This document shows positions 35,052 through 44,340 of a stretch of 64,000 bases of DNA, piece after piece. Below the pieces are notes generated by a model. It was not told the origin of the DNA, made no database searches, and worked only from the letters and a program-made list of their open reading frames with translations. A program made the translations under genes and the position numbers. How positions within the stretch are numbered: position 1 is the stretch's first letter; each line of letters begins with the position of its first letter. This stretch comes from Sipunculus nudus (taxonomy: Eukaryota > Annelida > Sipuncula > Golfingiida > Sipunculidae): NCBI GenBank assembly GCA_026874595.1, contig CM049311.1, forward strand, positions 39,142,676 to 39,206,675, in the 5' to 3' direction.

Positions 35052-36292
35052 ACAGCAGTCGGCTGTTTTGGTCTCCTGTTTGCCTGATTCATCCTGTGGC
35101 TTTTCCCTCCTAAAAAAGGATTGTTCCCTTTGAATCCATAGCTGCTGCCTGTACCCTTTTGTTTCTGTTTGTAGCTGTAGTTTGGGAATTTGGTTGCTTT
35201 TTCAGCTTTGTTTGCAATCTTCCTTGCCTCTTCAATGTTCTTGACATTCTGATCAAGATTGTCACCAAACAGCTGCTTGGTTACAGGGTTCAGGGGCGAT
35301 GCGAGGGTTTTGTATTGCTCATTTATGTCTGGTTTTATGTTATCTCTCCTGTGCATTGATATCTCAAAGGCAAGCCCAGCTAGTAGGGTGATACCATCAC
35401 TTAGCTTTTAAAGCATGTCCACAGGGCCCTGCATAGTTCCATTTCCCTAAATGTGTTTAGTACAAGCATCTGCCACTTGCAGGAATGGGGTTAGTCCACT
35501 GAACATAAACTTTGCCAGTTCTGCATGGTCTTGTCATTGAACCTTGTGACAGGTCTTAATGACCCCCACAGCTTTTGGTTACATCTGATCTGTGTCATGT
35601 AGGTATTGTTATTTGGAGGAAAGTATTCCTTGGCTTTTTCATCCAGCAATTTCTTAGACATGCCTGTATGTAAAATCGTGTCCATCAGTTTAGCCATTTT
35701 TTCGTGAATGTCAGGCCCTCTTGCTTCTTCACTGCTTACCGCTGCGTATAGTTCGTTCCAACAATCCAGCCCCTGCGATTCTGACTCCTCAGCACGGGCG
35801 CTGTCCTGATTATCCATATCTAATAATCTGCTTCGTTTTACTTGTGGTTCCTGATCCCAAGTATCATCATCTCTGTCAGACACTGCGGGCCCATCGTCGT
35901 CACTGACACTGACAGGTGCCTCGCGCCGGCTGTCATCATATGCCTCTTTAAGTTCTCCCACAACTGGTGCGAGTTTCTCAAGCATGGTGCTGATTGAGCC
36001 CATTTGTGTTTTAGGCGTCTTTAAGTTGCTTTTCACCTGGTCATAGTCTCTTGTTTTATCACTATTGCTGCTGCTGCTATGCGAGCGTGACCGCTCATGA
36101 TGTTTGGACGATCCCGGGTGACATTGCTTATCGTGCGGCCATCTTTGTTTGTGTCATGTGACCTCTTGTGAGAGCTCAGGTCTAGGTCACCTGATTTGGC
36201 TTGGTATTGTTCTTTAATGGGTGACCCAATTTTCCGCGGCTCAGCGCTGACGCCACCATCTTGGCTTGAAATGGCTTGTGCCGTGCTTCCCC
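33427..36292 (-). repeat. Right copy of 2866-bp tandem duplication in the DIRS element
   Basis: Direct repeat of 30561-33426 with a constant offset of 2866 throughout. After 36292 the sequence leaves the duplicated unit with 'gtgaggccgtgg', the original gag 5' part. Confidence 0.93.
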
Positions 36293-36524
36293 GTGAGGCC
36301 GTGGGACATCCTTTGTCCCCAGCGCCGTCTGTCGGGCTCTTCAGTGACGCCGAGCTCTCGCTGTTTGCCGATGACCTTTTCTGTTGGTCAGACTGAACTA
36401 GATCAGTACACGGCGTAATACAAGCAGCAGTTGGGCCAGCATCCCTTGCTGAAGCCCCATGCTTGCTCTTGAGGGCTTCCTCCAGAATTGCCCCGACCAA
36501 ATCGCCGGAATTTCTATCTGACAT
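35012..36524 (-). pseudogene. DIRS gag-like ORF, right copy, with original start
   Basis: The likely start is Met at 36524-36522 (MSDRNSGDLVGAILEEALKS). The first frame is open to 36033, but a shift before that is likely. The Ser/Arg-rich reading SKHHERSRSHSSSSNSDKTR is in the second frame and joins smoothly with DYDQVKSNLKTPKTQMGSI. The second frame is open to 35491 (SDDDGPAVSDRDDD; MDTILHTGMSKK). A further shift and two stops separate it from the last piece (35356-35012; FGDNLDQNVKNI and a Lys-rich tail). All breaks are the same in both copies, so they predate the duplication. The protein should be the capsid-like ORF1 product of a DIRS element. Confidence 0.72.
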
Positions 36525-36701
36525 GGTCCACCAAGTGGTTGATCGTTTGCTCCCAAACACAACCTATCAGTCCAGGTAAATATAGCACGTCGATGATCGC
36601 AAATAACGGTGATATTACTCTGATAAAATACATGAAACTCAAAGATGTCTTTCTCCTTCAACAAGCGAACGCAAAATTGATCTCCGCGCATGCGCACGCA
36701 C

Positions 36702-36737
36702 ATCTCGTAGAATCCCGAATGACCAGATGAGAGTTAA
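36702..36737 (-). repeat. Right terminal inverted repeat of the DIRS element
   Basis: 36 bases ending CCAGATGAGAGTTAA at the element 5' end. Just inside lie GATCTCCGCGCATGCGCAC (36679-36697), with the palindrome GCGCATGCGC. That block is also present in the 252-bp inverted-repeat unit at the other end. Confidence 0.85.
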
Positions 36738-37211
36738 TTTCTAACTCAGCATCCTTGTAAATTGCCCAGTATGTTTGTTAAATTTCTGGCTGCATACAAG
36801 CAAGGCCCCATCAAGTTTTGTGACTGACAACTAAGTCATGCAGTGCATAGGAAATCACAGTTAACAGAGGATGGAATTACACTTTGTTTCCTATATTCAC
36901 CAGTATTCTTTTGTCTTAAATAAAAAATGCAATGTCTATGCAATGAGATAGATGGATGACCCCTGCAGTGCAGTTTTCCATCTGACTGGTCAGTCAAATA
37001 TAAATGCATCATGATCAAGTCATGTTTTAACAGCCAAGGGGACCATGGGAGCCCACTATCACTGACCTTATAGCTTGTTCACCCTGCCAACACCTCTCTG
37101 TTTTTATATACCGGTACTGTTCTGCAGTCATTTAAATTGCCCTTCACACTGGTGACAGTGTCAGACCTTATAAATTTACCTAAACATGAGATTCACTGGC
37201 CACAAATTTAC

Positions 37212-37292
37212 CTGTAGGTTCCTGTCAATGATCCAGTTCATCTCAAAGTCATCCTCATCCTCCCCAAATGGATTTATAAGCTGCTCTGCCAC
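37212..37292 (-). CDS. BEST: Bestrophin, coding exon 7 (calcium clasp)
   Basis: 27 codons in phase 0, between the acceptor TCTGATAG and the donor GTAAAT. It encodes residues 290-316, [20 protein letters not shown] followed by IIDRNLQ. It matches human BEST1 290-316 almost residue for residue. The acidic cluster Glu300-Asp301-Glu302-Asp303-Asp304 together with Asn296 forms the calcium clasp that makes bestrophins calcium-gated. All clasp positions keep an acidic side chain; residue 302 is Glu where human has Asp. The intron to its left (28405-37211) carries the DIRS element. Confidence 0.96.
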
Positions 37293-37767
37293 CTATCAGA
37301 AGTGTAAATGGTACGAATGTTTCATGAAGATAATGTTAAAAAATCACTTTAAGGTGGGGAATAAATATCAAATTTATTTCACATTGAAAAGGCTGCTTAA
37401 TATTTCATATTACAGTTACAAATGTTTTATGTTTATCTAATCATATTTTAAACTTACATAATTGCCTTATTGTCTCTGCTAGGAGGAAAAGTGTTCATCA
37501 AAGTTTGTGTTTATGTGTTTTTGTTCTCAACATAACTTATGCAATCAGGATCTCAAAAACTTTTCAGGGCATTTTTGAAATTGGCCAATGATGAATCAAT
37601 TAGATTTTGGTGTGGTTCCGGAATATGATCAGGATTAAAAAAAGTCATCAAGAAATATTCACTAATGTAAGTCACTTAAGCATGATTGATCAGTAGGAAT
37701 ATTTTTGCCGAACAAGTTTCAGTTGAATAGAACCACATGACCTTAATAAGAGCTCATTCTGACTGAC

Positions 37768-37920
37768 CTTGATCCATCCCATGTAGAAGAAGAACTGCAG
37801 AATGGTGAAGACAGGTACATAAAGATCTACTGTATGACCTTTGTAACCTTGAGCTGGGTCCAAGAACTGACGACCAAACAGACATCCGACAAAGAAAGTG
37901 TACACTGCTAGTGTGGTTAC
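37768..37920 (-). CDS. BEST: Bestrophin, coding exon 6
   Basis: 51 codons (residues 239-289), acceptor TTTTTTTCAG, donor GTCAGT. It opens [20 protein letters not shown], then [20 protein letters not shown] and [11 protein letters not shown]. It corresponds to the fourth transmembrane segment region of bestrophin (VYSFFLTCLVGRQFLNP and FTFLQFFFYVGWLK in BEST1). GRQFL and VPVFT are near-invariant in the family. Both ends are phase 0. Confidence 0.96.
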
Positions 37921-37989
37921 CTGAAAAAAAGTGTGGGTTATCTTCTTAGAAATGGGTACAATGCTAGAGTGGTTATCTTCTGATAAATG

Positions 37990-38770
37990 CTTACATGCAA
38001 CCCAAAACAATTGTTTGTGGCACCACTTGACTTATATACAACATAACTATTTGAGATGTATAGACATTCAAAATTTCAGGCAAATATGTCAAATCACTCC
38101 TGAGAAACTTATATAAGCAGGTACATACACTGCAAAAATCATTGTATGTGGCAACATTAGTTTGAGTACAAGAAAGCCACTGAAGATACATGGACATGTC
38201 AAAATTTCAGGCTGATACATCATACTTCTCTTGAGTATGTGCAACTGGCTGACAGAGCCTGGCTTACAAGGCATCCCCAAGCTCCCCTCCCCCCAAACAA
38301 GCTAATGCAGAAAGGTGTGGCTACTACACTGACTGAACTCATTGCTAAACCTGAAACAGTTGGCAGACCATCAAAGCTATATATTGATGCAGACTGAAAC
38401 TTGGCTTGTTGCCAAACCTGAAATAGTTGGCAGTCTGCCAATGCTATAAATGGATACAAACAAAAATCTTAGCTGGTTGCCCAATCTGTTTACATAAACT
38501 GAAAGAATTTGGCTACCGTGCTTTTTTGAAGCTGAAATATTTTTAAGATTATTTTTTTATAAAACTGTAAGAAATAATAATAAATGCCAATTGAAAATGA
38601 AATCTGAATAAAAATACATTTTATTCATGGATTTATGTTACATAAAAGTTGGGTATGGGCACCATTTATTATATACAAATTGTACAGCTCTGCTCATATA
38701 CCCACAGAGCTCACTATCTTTCACTACAAAAATCTACTAGCTTTGTTAATTAAAGTATCTCAAAGTCCCT
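37990..38770 (-). repeat. Family F body fragment in bestrophin intron 5
   Basis: Two degenerate ~120-bp units ('atttcaggcaaatatgtcaa', 'actcctgagaaa'), then the 'ttgccaaacctgaaatagtt' and 'gcagtctgccaatgctata' tract and a 'cagctctgctcatatac' end. This is the same order as at 14100-15860 and 60343-61340. No termini are present. Confidence 0.5.
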
Positions 38771-38849
38771 TCCTTTTTAAAGTTCTGATAATTCAACCAA
38801 AAATTATTGGAGTAAACTTAAACAAAGGCCACCTAAAAATAATGCTTGA

Positions 38850-40511
38850 GAGCAGCCTGGCGGAGTAAAAGAATTGTGTTCTCAGTTAACCCCCAGAGAG
38901 TGAGATTTAACTCTTGTAAGTTCAGAATTAGGCATCGAGTAATGTTCATGACCGTTTCTTCCGACTGATCGTATGTCATGAGATTGACTAATGACATAGA
39001 GTCAATAACTATACCTGCTGCCTGTATCAAACGTTCCATGTCCGCCATATTTACATCAGAAGTGACATTGTTTTGATTGCTGAGAGGCTGACCTTCCTTG
39101 AATGGCTGGTCAGGCCCTGTCTTGTTGCATTTGAACTGACAATGCGGCTCTGAAGGGTGGATGTGGGGTGAGCTTAGGCTACGTAGTCTGTCTATATTGT
39201 CTAGGGGACCAGAGCTGTCCCACTGACCATTGTTTCGGTGGGAACAAACTGTTTGCCAGTGGAAGGCGAATACTCCCCTAACAGAACCTGATGATGGAAT
39301 TGGAGTAAGGTCTCTGTAGCTCCACGAATTCCATGCAGGTTGACTTTATCTCCAGTACTGATGCCCCAAAGGGAAGAAGAAGACCTTTGTGTTGGGGAGA
39401 AGTGGTTGAGGGTTCTAGCAGCCTCTGGAAAGTAGGCGGGTTGACTGAATACATGGGGTCCGCCACTATGTCTTGGGCTGCTAGGTTTAGAAGCTCAGCT
39501 TTTGGCTGAGCCAAAAGGAGACATTGGCTCCTCTGCTGGGACCAGTAGTCCTGCTTCCCTTCCTGTTCTTCCACGGAAGAGGGGCCAGGTCTACCTAGAT
39601 CTTGAACCCTCTGAACCTTTGGGATTGTCTCTCAGGAGATCCTCCCAGAGCATTCGTTGATCCAACTACCTCAGATTCCCTTCACTGGAAAGTCTCATCC
39701 ATGAGTCCCTGAGATGAAAGGTTCTAAGAACTCCTCTGGGTGGTGGAGGTATTCTGATCTACTCATCAGCTTCTGTACTGGAATGCCGAGTGACGGGATC
39801 CCAGGGATACTCTCTGGTGTAGGGTCAGAGGACCCCTGCGGATCTCTACTCAGAAATGTGTAACAGATTTTACCACTTACTGAAGGAGTTTATTTCCGGT
39901 CCTTCCCCTGCAGGCAGAATATAGTGGCCCGGAAGTAGGTAGCAGGCCCTAAAGTGGCATAAGTTCAGACCAAACTGCACAAACTGTTTCCCTAATTAAC
40001 TGGACTAAATTATGGTCCAGTGGAGTATCAACAGCAGGGGTAGACATCAGCGTTGAGGCCCAAGGTGGGTTGGGAAGTGATCTCAATGAGAGCCAACTCT
40101 AGCATAGCCTTAAATGGGTTAAAAATATCTGAAACCAATGCTAGAACAGGGGGTTCCAAGGTTGAGACAGAGGGTTTCTCAAGTCTATAAGAAACTAAGG
40201 GAATTTCTGAAGATCTAGCTAAATCTTCAGACTTCTTAGCTTTAGAGCTAGAAGAACTGCTCCCCCCACCCTGATGCAGGAGGAAATCTATTACCCGATT
40301 TGATATCACAATTTTGAAGTATAAATTTTATGATTTGCTTCATATCTCTTCCAAACCTTTTTGTCTCAAGCGAGACAAAAGGAGCAAGAAATGTTTGAAC
40401 CCCTGCACTCTGGTGCATTGGACAAACATTGGGGACATACAGAGTGGGGTCCCATGCTGCTAATTGCGCAGCACATTTGGAACAAAGAAGGCTACACTTG
40501 GTTGATGACAT
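38850..40511 (-). pseudogene. GC-richer island with gag-like retroelement fragments
   Basis: Base composition rises sharply here compared with the flanks. Four - strand frames follow one another. 40511-40248 has a CSKCAAQLAAWD and CPMHQS pattern; 40309-40028 has a Ser/Lys-rich stretch and NPFKAMLELALIE. 39574-39278 gives PKAELLNLAAQDIVADPMYS and PTFQRLLEPSTTSPQH; 39048-38833 gives IQAAGIVIDSMSLVNLMTYD and ITRCLILNLQELN. Together they look like a broken ORF1/gag of another retroelement, perhaps DIRS- or Gypsy-like. No RT is present and no family is recognised with confidence. Confidence 0.4.
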
Positions 40512-41130
40512 TCTTGTTTCAAATTTTTCATTATTCTTAGGGGTACTTCAGAGACCCATAGCTCAAAAGGATGTGGGTAAAAGAGACCTAATTTCAGGTG
40601 TCCAAGGGGACTTTTCATTGACCTCCCAGCATGTCAAGTTAGGAGATTCTAGGTCTATAGGTTAGAAATTGTCCTTGTTAACAGACTACTGCATCTTTAA
40701 AGGTCTTGAAAATAGAAACAAGGGACCCATGGGTCACAGCGCTCAGCTGAAGTTTGAAATTTTTGTGAATGCAAAATATGCAAAATATTCTATTGTAATG
40801 TTTTTCATTTATATAAGAATATGAGAAGCTAAGAGGAAAGGGGCCCTCCTACTTGGTTATAGTAAAGTTCAAATATATGATTGCAAACTAATACTCTGAC
40901 AAGACTGTCATGAAGAAAAAAAGTTTTGAGATACTGTGATGCATATGAAATTTACAGATGGACAGGCAAGTGGACAGAATGGACTAATACCTTTATTTCA
41001 CTTTCAAGGGAATGATGCATTTAAGTTTATATATAAGCCTATTTTTTTAGCATTTCCATTTTTTCCATTAAAAGTTTTTATCTGAATCATTTTTTTTTTA
41101 TTAACAAGTTTTATAAATTTTTAATTAAAA

Positions 41131-42504
41131 CTAGATGTTTCGGAACGACACGAATGCCCCTGCCTGGGGCAAATTAGAAACATTTGTTAAATTTTGTAAA
41201 ATTTTTTTAAGTTCGGGAGGTGTCAAATGGTCAAAAGTAGGTCAACAAAGGCAAAACGCAAACTTGATCTGTAACGGGTCATTATTAAGTGACACATCAA
41301 AAATCAGGCCAGTATCTGCAGGCATTGTGAAAAAAAGTCCATACATGTGCATTTTTCAAAAAAATTTCTGTCTTTCATGAAATTTTCTATGTTCAGGATC
41401 TCTGTCATATGGTCAAAAATAGGTCAACTGGGATGAAACGCGAACTCGATCTGTAACTAGTCATTATCTGCCCACACACCAAAAATCAGGCCAATATCTG
41501 CAGGCATTGCGAAAAAAAAAGTCTGTACATGTGTATTTGTCATGAAAATTTCTATTTTTCATGAAATTTCTAAGTTTAGGAGCCGTAAAACGGTCAAAAG
41601 TGGGTCAACCGGGACAAAACGCGAACTCCATCTGTAACTGGTCATTATCTGCCCACACACCAAAAATCAGGCCAATATCTGCAGGCATTGCGAAAAAAAG
41701 TCTGTACATGTGTATTTGTCATGAACATTTATATTTTTTCATGAAATTTTCTATGTTCAAGAGCCGTAAAACTGTCAAAAGTAGGTCAACCAGGACGAAA
41801 CGCGAACTCGATCTGTAACTGGTCAATATCTGCCCACACACCAAAAGTCAGGCCAATATCTGCAGGCATTGCGAAAAAACGTCCGTACATGTGTATTTGT
41901 CATGAAAATTTCTATTTTTCATGAAATTTTCTAAGTTAAGGAGCCGTAAAACAGTCAAAATAGGTCAATCGGGAGGAAATACGAACTCGATCTGTAACTG
42001 GTCATTATCTGCCTACACACCAAAAATCAAGCCAATATCTGCAGGCACTGCGAAAAAATGTCCGTACATGTGTATTTGTCATGAAAATTTCTATTTTTCA
42101 TGAAATTTTCTAAGTTAAGGAGCCGTAAAACAGTCAAAATAGGTCAATCGGGAGGAAATGCGAACTCGATCTGTAACTGGTCATTATCTGCCTACACACA
42201 AAAAATCAGGCCAATATCTGCAGGCACTGCGAAAAAATGTCCGTACATGTGTATTTGTCATGAAAATTTCTATTTTTCATGAAATTTTCTATGTTCAAGA
42301 GCCGTAAAACGATCAAAAGTAGGTCAACTGGGACGAAACGCGAACTTGATCTGTAACTAGTCATTATCTGCCCACACACCAAAAATCAGGCCAATATCTG
42401 CAGGCATTACGAAAAAATGTCCGTACAACTGTTGGATTTCGGAATGACGGAATGACGGACATGGGTAAAACTATATGCCCCGGCCACTTTGTGGCGGGGG
42501 CATA
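41131..42504 (-). mobile_element. Family A Helitron-like element with ~180-bp tandem units
   Basis: The left (3') end is CTAG followed by a weak TTCG/CGAA stem and ATGCCCC. The right (5') end is TATGCCCCGGCCAC-TTT-GTGGCGGGGGCATA, a 14-bp stem with one mismatch. ATGCCCC and GGGGCAT form the subterminal inverted repeat. Inside are about seven units with 179-181-bp spacing (anchors near 41382, 41561, 41741, 41921, 42100 and 42279), each containing 'ggccaatatctgcaggca' and 'gtacatgtgtatttgtcatg'. The units stay open for about 60 codons but show no protein character. Confidence 0.65.
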
Positions 42505-42510
42505 AAAAAT

Positions 42511-42645
42511 GATAATATAAGTTAAAATATTAGAATTGTTGCAAAAGTTGCAATCATTATATATCCAGAGTAAAAAACTGAAAATATAAGTTAAAATATT
42601 AGAATTGTTGCAAAAGTTGCAATCATCATATATCCAGAATTTAGC
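42511..42645. repeat. Tandem duplication of ~68 bp
   Basis: 'gataatataagttaaaatat' and 'tagaattgttgcaaaagttg' appear twice in succession (about 42511-42570 and 42578-42640) with few differences. Confidence 0.8.
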
Positions 42646-44340
42646 TCATATTGGGTCATATTATGCATACACATATATTTTATTATTTTCAAATCACAAA
42701 TGTTTAAGCTGAATTTAAAAGAAAATAATGCCACAACATGGCATCTACAATATTATTTGTTGAATCACTATTAAAAAGTTTTGCACATTGGAGTTTTCAG
42801 TACATGCTTAGTTTTATTCACCAAGATAAAATAAAAGATTCAGTAAATTTTATAAAATAAAACATCTTTTTAAATGAAGTATACACACTGTTGGTTGAAT
42901 GATCAACAAACAATATCATTGTGCTAATTACTATCTCAGCTTTAATTTATTACTGGAATTAATAGTCAATTTCACACCTGGTGAAGTTTTTACTCTTCTG
43001 AAGTAAGGAATTATTACTTATCTGATGAACATCCACACTTTCATAGCAACACACCACTTTGTGGACACAATTTAATGTGCACTTCAATCATTGTAACCCT
43101 GGTGGTACAATACAAAACTAGGTGGGCTAGATGTAAATCAACAGTGCTTACAGGGAAAAAACGTGCCATTGCGAAAGTTGGACAAAATTTAAGGTATCAA
43201 TTATTTATTTATGCTAATAACTTGAAAAAATTTTAAAATTCAAATCTAATTTTGGGTAAACAATTGAATCTTGATTAAATAAAGTTATATTCCTGAAAAA
43301 AAGTCTCTAGCTTCAGCAATTCTCATGTTAGGTGAGTAAATATATTTCCTGATTTTTTAAAATTGCATTATATTTTGGCCCATAACTTCAAAATAATACC
43401 CAACACTGATCTAAGTTTTTGTATGTTCATAGAAAATGTATGGAAGAATATGAATACTAAATATGATCAAAAACAGATCAGTGGTTTTGATATTAGGCAG
43501 CCTTGAAGTGTAACAATGGCTTTTTTATGGAAAACGTGGTGGAGGTTTTTCCTTAATATCTCAAAGGAAAAAAGTCCTAATGACCAAATTTTCGGTATGG
43601 TAGGAGATTTTGGGGACATCTAATGGTATGTAAAATTTGGGAATCATAGGTCCAACGGTTTCAAAACGTGCCCTGTTAACGACTGGACGACGGACAATGG
43701 ACCACGACTATAGCTCAGATGACTTATAGTCAGCTGAGCTAAAAATGTGTAAAAATATACTGGCAGCACCACCAGCCTGCAGGAACTGATGAAACACTCC
43801 ATGATCAATAAACATGGACAGAATCATGGTGATCACTGCATTAGTTATTCAGATACTTGAGCTTTTGTATCAAAGTTTTCATTAATCTGGGGGGTACTTA
43901 TGAGGCACATAGCTCTGAGGATATGTGTAACAGAGACCTTATTTCAGGTTTCCACAGAGAGTTTTCATGGACCTCCAAGGATGTAAAATGAGAAGATTCC
44001 AGGTCCAGGTGTTACTATTTGTGCCTTGTTAATGCAGAGATGGCTGGAGGCTGGACAAAGGACAGACAAAGGATGTTCACTAGAGCTCAGATGACTTAGT
44101 CAGGTGAGCTTAAAACCAATATATCCATTTTTCTTATACAACTGAGAGAATATACCCTATATAGGTTTATGCAGGTGGCAACTCAAAAACTTTAAATATG
44201 AGTCATGTGATCAACTTTTGCATAAAACTTGGTTGATGCTTCCCATTATATCTAAAATGTTTACATTTGTCATATAGACGACCAAGTTCAAATTCCTGTA
44301 ACTTGGCCCAAAAATCAACAAACCTAAACCATTAGAAAAA

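Larger units (their letters stand above)
29124..36737 (-). mobile_element. DIRS-like tyrosine-recombinase retrotransposon in bestrophin intron 7
   Basis: A 7614-bp element on the - strand. The order in its own sense is gag-like ORF, RT-RNase H with methyltransferase-like tail, then tyrosine recombinase. Overlapping frames, inverted rather than direct terminal repeats, and the YR in place of a DDE integrase are the marks of the DIRS group. The 36-bp terminal repeats (29124-29159 and 36702-36737) differ at one base. Without the internal 2866-bp duplication the element would be about 4.75 kb, a normal DIRS length. All genes carry stops or frameshifts, so it is not autonomous as read. It lies between bestrophin exons 7 and 8 in the same sense as the host gene. 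Confidence 0.88.
40719..43745 (-). mobile_element. Inner family E element 6, hosting family A
   Basis: The left end is CAAG (40719-40722), one base, then GACCCATGGGTC (40724-40735) and GCTCAGCTG. The right end is GACTTATAGTCAGCTGAGCT followed by AAAAA (43745). The body (42990-43680) shares phrases with 3060-3720 and 45640-46900. A complete family A element (41131-42504) sits inside. Flanks read A on the left and T on the right with no duplication. Without the insert it is about 1.65 kb. Confidence 0.55.
40512..44112 (-). mobile_element. Outer family E element, split by a younger one
   Basis: Bases 40512-40718 and 43746-44112 together read as one family E unit. The left part ends '...ggtcttgaaaatagaaa' and the right part resumes 'tgtgtaaaaatatactggca' with a palindrome and 'tgatgaaacactccatgat'. 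That is the order seen uninterrupted near 23600-23690. The right end has 'gctcagatgactta' and 'gtcaggtgagct', a family E 5' terminus. The 3' end is lost at the gag-like island. Confidence 0.5.

Noticed and set aside
28872-36737. Retrovirus or LTR retrotransposon
   Set aside because: There is no protease or DDE integrase, and the ends are inverted rather than direct repeats; the tyrosine recombinase and inverted ends fit DIRS.
41561-42282. Repeated MKFSKLRSRKTVK-type frames
   Set aside because: They are successive 180-bp units of family A; no codon-level constraint or domain is visible.
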